In this document: in pieces, positions 24,671 through 34,293 of the stretch
Numbering within the stretch: the first letter of the stretch is position 1
How the letters are laid out: every line of letters starts with the position of its first letter
NCBI RefSeq assembly: GCF_035989305.1
Contig: NZ_CP108514.1
Span: 2,480,501-2,544,500, forward strand
Source of the DNA: Streptomyces sp. NBC_01233
Lineage (GTDB): Bacteria > Actinomycetota > Actinomycetes > Streptomycetales > Streptomycetaceae
Direction of reading: 5' to 3'
Length of the DNA stretch: 64,000 nt
Made by a program: the position numbers and the translations under genes
Notes under the pieces: generated by a model
What the model was told of the DNA's origin: nothing
The model's input: only the letters and a program-made list of their open reading frames with translations
Databases searched by the model: none

Positions 24671-27537
24671 GAGGGCCTCCGCAGGGAGACGAGGTCGGCC
24701 AGCTCGCGGTCGGTCAGCTCGGTCAGCGCCGACTCGCCCGAGCCGAGGACCGCGTCGGCCAGGGCCCGCTTCGCCTCCAGCATCTCGGCGATCCGGTCCT
24801 CCACGGTGCCTTCGGCGATGATCCGGTGGACCTGTACGGGCTGGGTCTGGCCGATCCTGTAGGCACGGTCGGTGGCCTGTTCCTCGACGGCCGGGTTCCA
24901 CCAGCGGTCGAAGTGGATGACATGACCGGCCCGGGTGAGGTTCAGACCCGTGCCCGCCGCCTTCAGGGACAGCAGGAAGACGGGGACCTCGCCCGCCTGG
25001 AAACGGTCGACGAGCTCCTCCCGGCGCGGCACCGGAGTCCCCCCGTGCAGCAGTTGGTGGGAGATCCCCCGGGCCGACAAGTGCCGTTCGATCAGGCGGG
25101 CCATCGTCACGTACTGGGTGAAGACCAGCACCGCGCCGCCCTCGGCCAGGATCGTGTCCAGCAGCTCGTCCAGCAGGGCGAGCTTCCCCGAGCGGTGCCC
25201 GATCCTGGGCTGCTCCTCCTTGAGGTACTGCGCCGGGTGGTTGCAGATCTGCTTGAGCGAGGCCAGCAGCTTCATGATCATGCCGCGTCGTTCCATGCCC
25301 TCGCTCGACTCGATCACGGCCATCGCCTCGTCCACCGCCGCCTGGTAGAGCGAGGCCTGCTCCCGGGTGAGGGAGACCGGATGGTCCGTCTCCGTCTTCG
25401 GCGGCAGCTCGGGCGCGATGCCGGGGTCGGACTTCTTGCGGCGCAGCAGGAACGGCCGGACGAGCGCCGACAGCCGGGCGACCGCCGCCTCGTTGCCGCC
25501 GTCCTCCTCCGTCTGGTGCTCCACCGGGCGGGCGTGACGGGCCCTGAAGGCGGTGAGCGGTCCCAGCAGCCCCGGCGTGGTCCAGTCGAGCAGCGCCCAC
25601 AGCTCGGAGAGGTTGTTCTCCACGGGGGTACCGGTCAGCGCCACCCGGGCCGGGGCCGGCACCGTGCGCAGCGCCTTCGCGGTCGCCGAATGCGGGTTCT
25701 TGACGTGCTGCGCCTCATCGGCGACGACCATGCCCCAGCTCTGTTCGGCGAGCAGGGCGGCGCTGGCGCGCATCGTCCCGTACGTGGTGAGGACGAACCC
25801 GCCCGCGCAGGACGTCAGGTCCTCGGTACTGCGGCTGCCGCCGTGGAAGCGGCGCACGGGCGTGCCGGGGGCGAACTTCTCGATCTCCCGCTGCCAGTTG
25901 CCCAGGAGGGACGCGGGGCACACCACGAGCGTCGGCTCGGGCCGGTCCCGGTGCAGGTGCAGTGCGATCAGGGTGACGGTCTTGCCCAGGCCCATGTCGT
26001 CGGCGAGGCAGCCGCCGAGACCGAGCGAGGTCATCAGGTCCAGCCAGGCCAGGCCGCGGGCCTGGTAGTCGCGGAGGGTGGCCTTGAGGGCGGCGGGCTG
26101 CGGCAGCGGGGCCTGCTCGCGCGTCAGGCGGTCCCGCAGGGCGGCCAGTGCCCCCACCGGCACGGCCTCGACCGTCGCGCCGTCGATCTCGGCCGTCCCC
26201 GACAGTACGGTGGCCAGCGCGTCGACCGGGTCCAGTACGCCCAGCTCCCGCTTGCGCGCCTTGCGCACCAGCTCCGGATCGACCCGCACCCACCGGTCGC
26301 GCAGCCGGACCACCGGCCGGTGCGCCTGGGCCAGCGCGTCCATCTCCCCCGGGGTGAGCCGGTCGCCGCCCAGCGCCAGCTCCCAGGAGAAGGCGAAGAG
26401 GTGCTCGGCGTCGAAGAAGGCGGTCCCGTCGGTTGCCGAACCGGGCGCGGTGGACCGTACGACGGCGGTCGCCGACAGCGTACGGGCCAGCTCGCGCGGC
26501 CAGTGGACCAGGACGCCGGCAGCCGCCAGCCGGCTCGCGGCCACCCCCAGCAGGTCCTCGAGCTCCGGGTCGGACAGGGCGAGGGAATCGGGCACGGGCT
26601 GGTCCAGCAGCCGCAGCAGGGGCGGCCAGACCCGCGCGGCCCGGCGCAGCGCGAGCACGGCGTCGATCCGGGCGCGGGGACCGAACCCGGCCGCCGCCGT
26701 GCCCGCCCACAGCTGCCCGGCATCGGTGACCAGGGTCGGATCGGCGAGGCTGTGCACCTGGACGACGGCGGCCCCGGCGCGCCGGACGTCCTCGCCCTCG
26801 GCCTCGTCGAAGAGGCGGAAGGAGGACAGGTCGAGCCTGAGCGAGATGCCGACGCCTGTGTCGGAGCCGGCCGCGACCTGCGCGGCCCAGTCCTGTATCC
26901 CCGGCACCTGCTGCGCCTCCCGCGCGGCGAACGGCCGCCCGGCGGCCACGGCCGCGGCCGGGGTGCGGGGCAGGCTGTCGGCGACGGCGTCGAGGAACGC
27001 GCGGACCAGTGCTTCCGGTTCGGGCAGCTGGAGCGGACGGCGACCGGGCAGGGGGGTCGCGTACCCCTCGTACGGCAGGGCTGCGGCGACCGCGCGGAGG
27101 TGATCGATGTCGGCGGCGTCGAGCGGCCCGGCGCGCCAGGCGTCCACCCCCTCGGGGGTGAGTCCGGGGAGCAGCCGGCCGCGGGCGGCCAGGGTGAGCG
27201 CCTGCGTGGCGGCGGTCCCCCAGGCGCGGGTGGCGGGATGCGCGGCGGGGCTGTGGGGCGCCCGCGCGAGCAGGGGCAGGGCGGAGGCGACCGAGAAGGT
27301 CACGGCGGGCACGGTCCGGCTGCGGACGCCGTCGCCGTGCGGGCGCACGACGGTGAGCGGCGTCGGCATACCCGCCTCGGGCAGGGCGTCCCCCTCGGGC
27401 GCCCAGAAGGCGACCCGTCCCTGGCGGGGGACGGCTGCGGGCAGGAAGACGGCGGCGTGGCGCAGCAGCGCGGATGCCTGCGCGGATGCCTGCGCGGATG
27501 CCTGCGGCTGCGGCTGCGGCTGCGGCTGCGGTGTCAC
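24667..27537 (-). CDS. SNF2-family DEAD/DEAH-box ATPase
   Basis: A 956-residue protein starts at GTG 27537. The N-terminal ~470 residues are the long accessory region typical of bacterial SNF2 proteins that partner SWIM proteins. The helicase core has CLADDMGLGKTVTLIAL (Lys ~519), VVADEAQHVKN (Asp ~607), ALTGTPVENNLSELW, QMTRL-like VLVFTQYVTMARLIE, and the C-terminal VIHFDRWWNPAVEEQATDR and AYRIGQ motifs. It likely remodels nucleic acid-protein complexes. The first residues are Gln-Pro and Ala-Ser-Ala-Gln repeats encoded by the tandem repeat at 27470-27529. Confidence 0.95.
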   Translation of the reverse strand: MTPQPQPQPQPQASAQASAQASALLRHAAVFLPAAVPRQGRVAFWAPEGDALPEAGMPTPLTVVRPHGDGVRSRTVPAVTFSVASALPLLARAPHSPAAHPATRAWGTAATQALTLAARGRLLPGLTPEGVDAWRAGPLDAADIDHLRAVAAALPYEGYATPLPGRRPLQLPEPEALVRAFLDAVADSLPRTPAAAVAAGRPFAAREAQQVPGIQDWAAQVAAGSDTGVGISLRLDLSSFRLFDEAEGEDVRRAGAAVVQVHSLADPTLVTDAGQLWAGTAAAGFGPRARIDAVLALRRAARVWPPLLRLLDQPVPDSLALSDPELEDLLGVAASRLAAAGVLVHWPRELARTLSATAVVRSTAPGSATDGTAFFDAEHLFAFSWELALGGDRLTPGEMDALAQAHRPVVRLRDRWVRVDPELVRKARKRELGVLDPVDALATVLSGTAEIDGATVEAVPVGALAALRDRLTREQAPLPQPAALKATLRDYQARGLAWLDLMTSLGLGGCLADDMGLGKTVTLIALHLHRDRPEPTLVVCPASLLGNWQREIEKFAPGTPVRRFHGGSRSTEDLTSCAGGFVLTTYGTMRASAALLAEQSWGMVVADEAQHVKNPHSATAKALRTVPAPARVALTGTPVENNLSELWALLDWTTPGLLGPLTAFRARHARPVEHQTEEDGGNEAAVARLSALVRPFLLRRKKSDPGIAPELPPKTETDHPVSLTREQASLYQAAVDEAMAVIESSEGMERRGMIMKLLASLKQICNHPAQYLKEEQPRIGHRSGKLALLDELLDTILAEGGAVLVFTQYVTMARLIERHLSARGISHQLLHGGTPVPRREELVDRFQAGEVPVFLLSLKAAGTGLNLTRAGHVIHFDRWWNPAVEEQATDRAYRIGQTQPVQVHRIIAEGTVEDRIAEMLEAKRALADAVLGSGESALTELTDRELADLVSLRRPS
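27470..27529. repeat. In-frame tandem repeats at the SNF2 N-terminus
   Basis: Three exact copies of a 12-bp unit (GCGGATGCCTGC on the plus strand) are followed by four copies of GGCTGC. Both unit lengths are multiples of three, so copy-number change would lengthen or shorten the QP and ASAQ tract of the SNF2 protein without breaking the frame. Confidence 0.9.
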
Positions 27538-27642
27538 GGTGCCCCCTCCCCCCGTCTCTTCCGTCGATGCGCTTGCGGATCTGCTGGTCCGCTCTGCCGA
27601 CGAGTCTAGGCGCGACCACCGACAACGCCCCTGACCTGCGGA

Positions 27643-28944
27643 TCACCGCCCCCAGCGACCCTGGTCCGTCGTGTACCCGTACACCGGCCGGCCGGGGGCC
27701 GCGCTCGTGCGCAGCGGCCGCCCGTCGTCGTCGATGCGGAGGGTGCCCGAGCCGGACGGTGCCGACCACCGGAGGTCGAGGGACCAGTCGCAGTCGCAGC
27801 CCGTGGTGACCGCCTCCACCCGCAGGACGACCGGTTCGGCCGCCGAGACGCGCATCGGGAAGGCGGGGGCCGGCAGCGTGTCCCCGGCGTCGTTCCCGGC
27901 GACCGGGCGGGCCAGCGGGCGCGGCGCGTCCAGATTGACGGCGAAGACGGCCGGGGTGAGTGCCCCGCCGCAGCCCTGCGACATCTCGTAGACGTTCCAG
28001 GCCGGCGGGGTACGGCGGCCCGACACCCGGACCTGCAGGTCCTCCAGGACCACGGCGCCCGGGCCCGTGCCGTGCAGGGTGACCTCCACGATCTGCTTCC
28101 CGGCGTGCACGGCGCGCTGCGCCGACGCCCAGGCGGGTGCGTCCGCCTCCACGGGCGGCGCCGGCACCGCCCCCGGACCCCGCTCGGACAAGTAGGCGTG
28201 ATCGCAGCCCGCGGTCCACACGTGCGACCGGACTGCCGCCCTCAGGGGCGCTGCCGGAGCCCGGGGCGGGGCCGGGACCGGCGGTGACGCGGAGGGCGGG
28301 ACGGACGCCGGACCCGGGCCACCGGCCGGCGGCGAGGGCTCCGGTGTGGTCGTGGTCCCTGGTGCCGACGCCGGGGCGGACGCGGTCCCGGAGGCGCCTG
28401 CGGATGCCCCGGGCGCCGTCGTACCCGCCCCGGGTCCGCTCCCCGTCCCCGTCCAGGCTCCGGCCCGCGGCGCACGGGGCTCGGGGCCGGCCGCCGCGAG
28501 CAGGGCCACGGCCACCGCGCCCGCCGCCACCCCGGCGCCGGCGACCACGGCCGCCCTCCTCCGGTACCAGGGCCTGCCGCCCGCAGGCTCCGCGACGACG
28601 GCCGGCTCCCCCACGACGACGACGGCGGGCTCCGAGTCCGACTCCGGCCCCGACTCCGCTTCCGACTCCAGCCCCGGACCCGGCCCCGGTGGCGCCCCCG
28701 CACGCCGCCGCGCATCGGCCAGCAGCCACGCCCGGTGCAGGTCCACCGCCTCCCCCGGCGATGCCCCGCAGGCCCGTGCGAACCGGTCCACCACCGCGAA
28801 CTCCGCCGGCAGCGCATCCCCGTTGCAGTAGCGGTGCAAGGTCGACGTACTCGTGTGCAGGCGGCGCGCCAGGGCCCCGTAGCTCAGTCCCCCACGCTCC
28901 TTCAGCTCCCGCATCAGCCGCGCGAAATTCTCGGCCTCGCTCAC
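27643..28944 (-). CDS. Membrane-anchored XRE-type helix-turn-helix protein
   Basis: GTG 28944 follows GGGGG with 6-base spacing and gives 433 residues. The first ~60 residues are a helix-turn-helix (LMRELKERGGLSYGALARRL, STSTLHRYCNGDALP). A long Pro/Ser/Glu linker leads to one membrane span (AAVVAGAGVAAGAVAVALLA) around residue 140. The Pro/Thr-rich stretch and the ~180-residue C-terminal domain with several Cys would be outside the cell. This layout suits a one-component membrane regulator, but ligand and targets are unknown. It is divergent from the secreted protein at 29117. Confidence 0.88.
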   Translation of the reverse strand: MSEAENFARLMRELKERGGLSYGALARRLHTSTSTLHRYCNGDALPAEFAVVDRFARACGASPGEAVDLHRAWLLADARRRAGAPPGPGPGLESEAESGPESDSEPAVVVVGEPAVVAEPAGGRPWYRRRAAVVAGAGVAAGAVAVALLAAAGPEPRAPRAGAWTGTGSGPGAGTTAPGASAGASGTASAPASAPGTTTTPEPSPPAGGPGPASVPPSASPPVPAPPRAPAAPLRAAVRSHVWTAGCDHAYLSERGPGAVPAPPVEADAPAWASAQRAVHAGKQIVEVTLHGTGPGAVVLEDLQVRVSGRRTPPAWNVYEMSQGCGGALTPAVFAVNLDAPRPLARPVAGNDAGDTLPAPAFPMRVSAAEPVVLRVEAVTTGCDCDWSLDLRWSAPSGSGTLRIDDDGRPLRTSAAPGRPVYGYTTDQGRWGR

Positions 28945-29116
28945 CGCGTTCCCCCGTCCGGCGTCCCGTGACTGCGTTCCATGCCTGAGGTGTTCCCCCA
29001 GGTGACAGTGCGTACGGCCATTCCAGCGTCCCGAATTCGCCCCAAACCGTGGCCGGCCGGGCGGCCCGGGGAACAGGCTCGTCAGGCACACCGAACCACT
29101 CACGGGGAGACCGTTC

Positions 29117-29746
29117 ATGTTCCGACGCACCGACACCGTCGCCACCCTCGCCACCGCGCTCGTCGCGGCGGCGACCGCCTTCGTCCTCACCACCTCGACC
29201 GCCGCCGCGGCCGCCGCCGCGGCCGCCACCGCGCCCGGCTTCCTGGCCGGCACCGACCTGCCTCCGCACCCCGGCTCTGCCTGGTACCCGGGCAAGGTCA
29301 CCAAGGGGCTGCCCGAGTTCGCGCCGTTCTGCCTGGAGGGCGTGCTTCCGGCGGCGGGCAGCTGGCACCGCACCTTCGGCACCGAGTTCGACACCGGCGC
29401 CGTGCAGGTCTCCGTACGGTCCTCCTCGGCCTCCGCCGCCGCCAAGCTCGTCGGCACGCTGGAGCGCAAGGTCGCGGCCTGCGCAGCCGACTGGCTGCGG
29501 ACGACCCCGGGCGGCACCGCCTCCTGGGAGGACTACGGAACGCTCCCCGTCGAGGAGGGCGCGCACGTCTACGGGGTCCACACCTCGATCCCCGACTCGG
29601 AGCCGGGCGTGCACCTCTACGGGATCGGGCGCGACGGTTCCACGGTGACCGTCGTGAAGTGGGGCGAGATGGGCGACCTGTCCCAGGCCCCGGTCGCCGC
29701 GTTCGAGAAGACGACCACGACGGCCGTGAACAAGCTCAACCCGTAG
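29117..29746 (+). CDS. Secreted protein of unknown function
   Basis: A 209-residue protein starts at ATG 29117, with GGGGAGA just upstream. A signal peptide with a hydrophobic core (ATLATALVAAATAFVLTT) ends in a long alanine run before APGF. The mature part has two Cys, near FAPFCLEG and VAACAADWLR, that could form a disulfide. No family is recognised. Divergence from the membrane HTH gene suggests a possible functional link. Confidence 0.8.
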   Translation: MFRRTDTVATLATALVAAATAFVLTTSTAAAAAAAAATAPGFLAGTDLPPHPGSAWYPGKVTKGLPEFAPFCLEGVLPAAGSWHRTFGTEFDTGAVQVSVRSSSASAAAKLVGTLERKVAACAADWLRTTPGGTASWEDYGTLPVEEGAHVYGVHTSIPDSEPGVHLYGIGRDGSTVTVVKWGEMGDLSQAPVAAFEKTTTTAVNKLNP

Positions 29747-29812
29747 CCCGGCCACGCCCCGGCCGCCGGCCGGCCGGCCGGAGTGGCACCATGGACCTGA
29801 GAGGCGATGTCC

Positions 29813-30073
29813 ATGCGTTCCGGGAACGAGCCGGTGACCGCGCGCAGCCCGCTGCGGCTGCGGTTCTGGCTGGGTGTCTGGGGGTTGGTCTGGGCCGCCG
29901 GCGGGACGGCCGCCTTCTCGCTGGCGGGCCGTCCCGGATGGGCGGCCGCCTGCGGGGCGCTGGCGGTCATCGTGGCCGTGGACCTGGCCATGATCGTGCG
30001 CCACATCCGGCAGGGGCCGCACTACCAGCCCGGCCGGGACGTCCCGCCGTACGACCCGCCCCGCGGCCGGTGA
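29813..30073 (+). CDS. DUF6343-type small membrane protein
   Basis: An 86-residue protein with two membrane spans (FWLGVWGLVWAAGGTAAF and WAAACGALAVIVAVDLAMIV) and a Pro-rich tail ending YDPPRGR. I chose ATG 29813, which sits 8 bases after GAGAGG (29799-29804); ATG 29807 is too close to that site. The lead segment TARSPLRLR and general layout match the Streptomyces DUF6343 family as I remember it. No function is known. Confidence 0.8.
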   Translation: MRSGNEPVTARSPLRLRFWLGVWGLVWAAGGTAAFSLAGRPGWAAACGALAVIVAVDLAMIVRHIRQGPHYQPGRDVPPYDPPRGR

Positions 30074-30150
30074 ACCGGCAGCTGGTGAACCGGCGGCCGG
30101 TGGACGGTCGGGCGGCGGACGGTCGGGCGGTCGGGCAGAGGACGGTCTGC

Positions 30151-30537
30151 TCAGGCCTGGTCCTCGAAACGGGCCGCCGCCAGGTACTCCGGCTGCGGGT
30201 CGAGGGCGGCGGCCAGGCGGAAGTGCTTGCGCGCCTGCTCGGGCCGGCCCGCGCGCTCGTGGGTGCGGGCCAGTGCGAAGTGGGCGAAGGCGTTGTCCGG
30301 TTCCCGCTCCAGCACCAGCTCGAACTCCAGCTCCGCCGGGCGCAGTTGGGCCGAAGCGAAGAAGGCCCGGGCCCGCAGCAGCCGGGCCGCCGTGCTCTCC
30401 GGGTGGGCGGCTATGACCGAGTCGAGCAGCTTGACCGCGCCGCGCGGGTCGCGTGCGGCCAGCAGCTGCTCGGCGGCCCGGTAGTCGATGACGTGGGTTT
30501 CCGGGCTGGGCGGCGTGGGGCGCGTGGTCTCGGACAC
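30151..30537 (-). CDS. Tetratricopeptide-repeat protein
   Basis: GTG 30537 is preceded by AAGGA with 8-base spacing and gives 128 residues. At least two TPR units are visible: YRAAEQLLAARDPRGAVKLL and DNAFAHFALARTHERAGRPE with ARKHFRLAAALDPQ. There is no signal peptide, so it is probably a cytoplasmic adaptor. An upstream ATG at 30600 lacks a ribosome binding site. It lies just downstream of coaE on the same strand, and cotranscription is possible. Confidence 0.88.
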   Translation of the reverse strand: MSETTRPTPPSPETHVIDYRAAEQLLAARDPRGAVKLLDSVIAAHPESTAARLLRARAFFASAQLRPAELEFELVLEREPDNAFAHFALARTHERAGRPEQARKHFRLAAALDPQPEYLAAARFEDQA

Positions 30538-30603
30538 GGTCGGAATCCTTCCCTCTACGGGCGCGTTCAACGCCCCCACCACGGCCGGTATTCCATGCAC
30601 ACG

Positions 30604-31212
30604 TCAGGGGGTGCCGTCGGCGGCCCTCGCCGTGAGCTCCTCCCACACTTTGCGCACCTGCGGCTCCAGCGCCTCCAGGGGCCCGTCGTTGTCGATCACG
30701 AGGGTCGCCACCGCGAGCCGCTGCTCCCGCGTGGCCTGCGCGGCCATCCGGGCCCGCGCCTCCTCCTCGGCCATCCCGCGCAGCGCCGTCAGCCGCGCCA
30801 GCTGCGTCGTCGGCGCCGCGTCCACCACGACCACCAGGTCGTAGAGCGGCGCCAGGCCGTTCTCCGCGAGCAGCGGTACGTCGTGCACCACGATCGCGTC
30901 GGCCCCCGCGGCGGCCTCCAGCTCGGCGGACCGGGCCCCGACCAGCGGGTGCACGATCGCGTTGAGCGTCTGGAGCTTCGCCGGGTCCGAGAACACGATG
31001 GACCCGAGCTTCGGCCGGTCCAGCACCCCCTCGGCGGTCAGCACCGACTCCCCGAAGACCGCCACGACGGCCGCGAGCCCCGGCGTACCGGGCTCCACGA
31101 CCTCGCGCGCGATCCGATCGGCGTCGACGACGATCGCCCCGTACCCCGCAAGCAGTCGCGAGACCTCGCTCTTGCCGGCACCGATTCCGCCCGTCAGGCC
31201 CACTTTCAGCAT
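30604..31212 (-). CDS. coaE: Dephospho-CoA kinase
   Basis: The enzyme phosphorylates dephospho-CoA on the ribose 3'-OH, the last step of CoA synthesis. The 202-residue protein opens [20 protein letters not shown] (P-loop), then [19 protein letters not shown] with the catalytic Asp, and contains LNAIVHPLV and [12 protein letters not shown], all family signatures. The length is standard for the kinase alone, without the C-terminal UPF0157 fusion seen in some actinobacteria. Confidence 0.97.
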   Translation of the reverse strand: MLKVGLTGGIGAGKSEVSRLLAGYGAIVVDADRIAREVVEPGTPGLAAVVAVFGESVLTAEGVLDRPKLGSIVFSDPAKLQTLNAIVHPLVGARSAELEAAAGADAIVVHDVPLLAENGLAPLYDLVVVVDAAPTTQLARLTALRGMAEEEARARMAAQATREQRLAVATLVIDNDGPLEALEPQVRKVWEELTARAADGTP

Positions 31213-31261
31213 GCCCGCAGCCTAAACCCCGGCCCCCCGCGCCCCTACAGCCCCGTGGGCG

Positions 31262-32200
31262 TCAGTTCTCGCCCTCGCGCTCCGCCAGGAACCGCTCGAA
31301 CTCGCGCCCGATCTCGTCCGCCGACGGAATCTCCGCGGGCTCGGCGATCATGTTGCCCCGGGTCTCGGCTCCGGCGGCCGCGTCGTACTGGTGCTCCAGC
31401 CCCTGCACCAGGCTGACCAGCTCCTCGTCGCCCTCCCGGATCTGCCGGTCGATCTCCGTCTGGGTGCGGTGCGCCTCGGTCCGCAGCGCGTGCGCCACGG
31501 CCGGCAGGACCAGTCCGGTCGCCGCCGTGATCGCCTCCAGCACCGTCAGCGCGGCGTCCGGGTACGGGGAGCGCGCGACGTAGTGCGGTACGTGCGCGGC
31601 GACACCCAGCACGTCGTGCCCGGCCTGGGCCAGACGGAACTCCACCAGGGACTCCGCGCTGCCCGGCACCTGCGCCTCGTCGAAGGGGCTGCGGTGGCCG
31701 GGCATGAGGTCGGTCCGGTTGCCGTGCGGGGTGATGCCCACGGGCCGGGTGTGCGGAACGCCCATCGGGATGCCGTGGAAGTTGACCGAGAGCCGGACCC
31801 CGAGGCGCTCGACGATCTGCCGGACGGCGACGGTGAAGCGCTCCCACTCCACGTCCGGCTCCGGGCCGGAGAGCAGCAGGAAGGGTGCACCGGTGGCGTC
31901 CTGGACCAGCCGGACCTCCAGCCGGGGCTCCTCGAACTCCGTCCAGTGGTCGCGCTGGAAGGTCAGCAGCGGGCGGCGTGCCCGGTAGTCCACCAGCCGG
32001 TCCGCGTCGAAGCGGGCGACGACCTGGTGGGGCAGGGTGTCCAGAAGCCGCCCGACGATCTGCTCGCCGGCCTCACCCGCGTCGATGTACCCCTCGAAGT
32101 GGTACAGCATGACCAGCCCGGCCGAGTCCTGGGCGACCGCCAGGTCGGCCACCGCCAGGCCCTTGGCATCCCATTCGTACAAACCCTGTGGATCAAGCAC
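31262..32200 (-). CDS. PAC2 family protein
   Basis: GTG 32200 was chosen because AGGAGGAG lies 8 bases upstream; GTG 32206 and farther starts are too close or lack a site. The 312-residue protein has the PAC2 lead [34 protein letters not shown], and [15 protein letters not shown]. The family includes archaeal/eukaryotic proteasome-assembly chaperones. Streptomyces has a proteasome, but a role in its assembly is not established. Conserved between coaE and rpsA. Confidence 0.93.
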   Translation of the reverse strand: MLDPQGLYEWDAKGLAVADLAVAQDSAGLVMLYHFEGYIDAGEAGEQIVGRLLDTLPHQVVARFDADRLVDYRARRPLLTFQRDHWTEFEEPRLEVRLVQDATGAPFLLLSGPEPDVEWERFTVAVRQIVERLGVRLSVNFHGIPMGVPHTRPVGITPHGNRTDLMPGHRSPFDEAQVPGSAESLVEFRLAQAGHDVLGVAAHVPHYVARSPYPDAALTVLEAITAATGLVLPAVAHALRTEAHRTQTEIDRQIREGDEELVSLVQGLEHQYDAAAGAETRGNMIAEPAEIPSADEIGREFERFLAEREGEN

Positions 32201-32346
32201 CGCCACCACTCCTCCTCGCCGCGTTCTCTGCCAAGAACGTCCAAGACGGCGCCGCCATTCCCCAGTTGGCCGCATTCACGCGAACGCAACGGATCAACGG
32301 CCGGTCAACGGCGGATCGACGGCGGTCCAGCTCCAGCGGGAAACGC

Positions 32347-32382
32347 GGTGAGGCCCGCCCCCCGAAGGGGACGGGCCTCACC
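32347..32382 (-). terminator. rpsA terminator hairpin
   Basis: An 11-bp inverted repeat (GGTGAGGCCCG at 32347-32357, CGGGCCTCACC at 32372-32382) lies 51 bp downstream of the rpsA stop. No T-tract is needed in this genome type. Confidence 0.8.
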
Positions 32383-32432
32383 GTTCAACTCAGCTCAGCT
32401 CTGCTCACACCGGAGTGTGATGCGCGCTGCGA

Positions 32433-33941
32433 TCAGCTCTGGCCGCCGGCCAGCTTCTCGCGGAGCGCGGCCAGGGCCTCGTCCGACGCCAGGGCGCCGG
32501 AGGTCTCGTCCGACTCCGAGGAGTACGAACCACCCGAGATGCCCGCACCGGCGTTGCCACCGGCGGCCGGGGCGGCAGCACCCTCGGCGGCAGCGGCCTC
32601 GTCGGCCTCGCGGCTCTTGATGACCTGGGCCTGGTGCTGCTCGAAGCGCTGCTGCGCCTCGGCGTACTGGGTCTCCCAGGCCTCGCGCTGCTTCTCGTAG
32701 CCCTCGAGCCAGTCGTTGGTCTCGGGGTCGAAGCCCTCGGGGTAGATGTAGTTGCCCTGGTCGTCGTACGACGCGGCCATGCCGTACAGGGTCGGGTCGA
32801 ACTCGACCGACGCCGGGTCGGCACCGAAGGACTCGTTGGCCTGCTTCAGGGACAGCGAGATCCGGCGACGCTCGAGGTCGATGTCGATGACCTTGACGAA
32901 GATCTCGTCGTTGACCTGGACGACCTGCTCCGGGATCTCCACGTGGCGCTCGGCCAGCTCGGAGATGTGGACCAGACCCTCGATGCCCTCGTCCACGCGG
33001 ACGAACGCACCGAACGGAACCAGCTTGGTGACCTTACCCGGGACGACCTGACCGATCTGGTGGGTCCGGGCGAACTGCTGCCACGGGTCCTCCTGCGTCG
33101 CCTTCAGCGACAGGGAGACGCGCTCGCGGTCCATGTCAACGTCGAGAACCTCGACGGTGACCTCCTGGCCGACCTCGACAACCTCGGACGGGTGGTCGAT
33201 GTGCTTCCAGGACAGCTCGGAGACGTGGACGAGACCGTCGACGCCACCCAGGTCCACGAAGGCACCGAAGTTGACGATCGAGGAAACGACGCCGGAGCGG
33301 ACCTGACCCTTCTGCAGGGTGGTGAGGAACGTCTGGCGAACCTCGGACTGGGTCTGCTCCAGCCAGGCACGGCGGGACAGGACCACGTTGTTGCGGTTCT
33401 TGTCCAGCTCGATGATCTTCGCCTCGAGCTCCTTGCCCACGTAGGGCTGGAGGTCGCGGACACGACGCATCTCGACGAGAGAGGCCGGCAGGAAGCCGCG
33501 GAGGCCGATGTCGAGGATGAGACCACCCTTGACGACCTCGATGACGGTACCGGTGACGATGCCGTCTTCTTCCTTGATCTTCTCGATCGTGCCCCAGGCA
33601 CGCTCGTACTGAGCGCGCTTCTTGGACAGGATCAGACGGCCTTCCTTGTCCTCCTTCTGGAGAACCAGGGCCTCGATCTCGTCGCCGACCTTGACGACCT
33701 CGTTCGGGTCGACGTCGTGCTTGATCGAGAGCTCACGGCTCGGGATCACGCCTTCGGTCTTGTAACCGATGTCGAGCAGGACCTCGTCCCGGTCGACCTT
33801 CACGATGACGCCGTCGACGATGTCGCCGTCGTTGAAGTACTTGATCGTCTCGTCGATCGCGGCGAGGAAGGCTTCCTCGTTACCGATGTCGTTGACCGCT
33901 ACCTGCGGAGTGGTAGAGGTGGTCTCGGTGCTGCTCGTCAT
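32433..33941 (-). CDS. rpsA: 30S ribosomal protein S1
   Basis: S1 recruits mRNA to the small ribosomal subunit. ATG 33941 gives 502 residues with four S1/OB-fold repeats: DGVIVKVDRDEVLLDIGYKT, then the VVKGGLILDIGLRGFLPAS repeat, SSIVNFGAFVDLGGVDGLVH, and TKLVPFGAFVRVDEGIEGLV. Actinobacterial S1 normally has four repeats and an acidic, disordered tail; here the tail is Glu/Ala/Gly-rich. It is followed by a terminator and preceded by a strong promoter and a ~190-nt leader. Confidence 0.98.
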   Translation of the reverse strand: MTSSTETTSTTPQVAVNDIGNEEAFLAAIDETIKYFNDGDIVDGVIVKVDRDEVLLDIGYKTEGVIPSRELSIKHDVDPNEVVKVGDEIEALVLQKEDKEGRLILSKKRAQYERAWGTIEKIKEEDGIVTGTVIEVVKGGLILDIGLRGFLPASLVEMRRVRDLQPYVGKELEAKIIELDKNRNNVVLSRRAWLEQTQSEVRQTFLTTLQKGQVRSGVVSSIVNFGAFVDLGGVDGLVHVSELSWKHIDHPSEVVEVGQEVTVEVLDVDMDRERVSLSLKATQEDPWQQFARTHQIGQVVPGKVTKLVPFGAFVRVDEGIEGLVHISELAERHVEIPEQVVQVNDEIFVKVIDIDLERRRISLSLKQANESFGADPASVEFDPTLYGMAASYDDQGNYIYPEGFDPETNDWLEGYEKQREAWETQYAEAQQRFEQHQAQVIKSREADEAAAAEGAAAPAAGGNAGAGISGGSYSSESDETSGALASDEALAALREKLAGGQS

Positions 33942-34293
33942 GTGGGAAAGGGCTCCGGTTACGGACAGAAAGTCGTAGGTACTGCTACGCCGGGAGCCCT
34001 TATCGGCATCTGCCGACAGCCGGACAGCCAAGGAGACCCCCATTCCGCGAAACGCGGCGGGGCCTCGAAAACCGAGGGGACATCAACAGATACAAGCGCA
34101 GCCTGCTAGGTCTGAGGAGCACAGGCTCGCAGCGCAACTTGTAGCATACGGGGACGGCCGGACAGGGTCAATGCGCGAAGGCGCACACCCCGGGCGGATC
34201 ACCGCATAACCGGCACAATTCGTGGGTGGGAGCACCTTCCTGACGCTTCCTGCCACTTTCTGAAGACATTCGCAGACTACGACGACGGGCCCC
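33942..34293. other. Intergenic region with the rpsA leader
   Basis: This 352-bp divergent region holds the rpsA promoter at 34143-34171 and a long rpsA leader. The leader contains an imperfect hairpin around 34041-34065 (CCCCATTCCGCG / CGCGGCGGGG). I see no gene. Promoter elements for the rightward methyltransferase gene were not found with confidence. Confidence 0.6.
34143..34171 (-). promoter_or_regulatory. Housekeeping sigma-factor promoter of rpsA
   Basis: On the minus strand TTGACC (34166-34171) and TATGCT (34143-34148) are separated by exactly 17 bp, a near-consensus HrdB/sigma-70 promoter. It predicts an rpsA leader of roughly 190 nt. Confidence 0.85.

Noticed and set aside
25715..30646. 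A 1643-codon open frame on the minus strand crossing five genes
   Set aside because: It runs through the SNF2 and HTH genes out of phase, is Arg/Gly/Pro-rich and has no motif; it is a GC-skew artefact.
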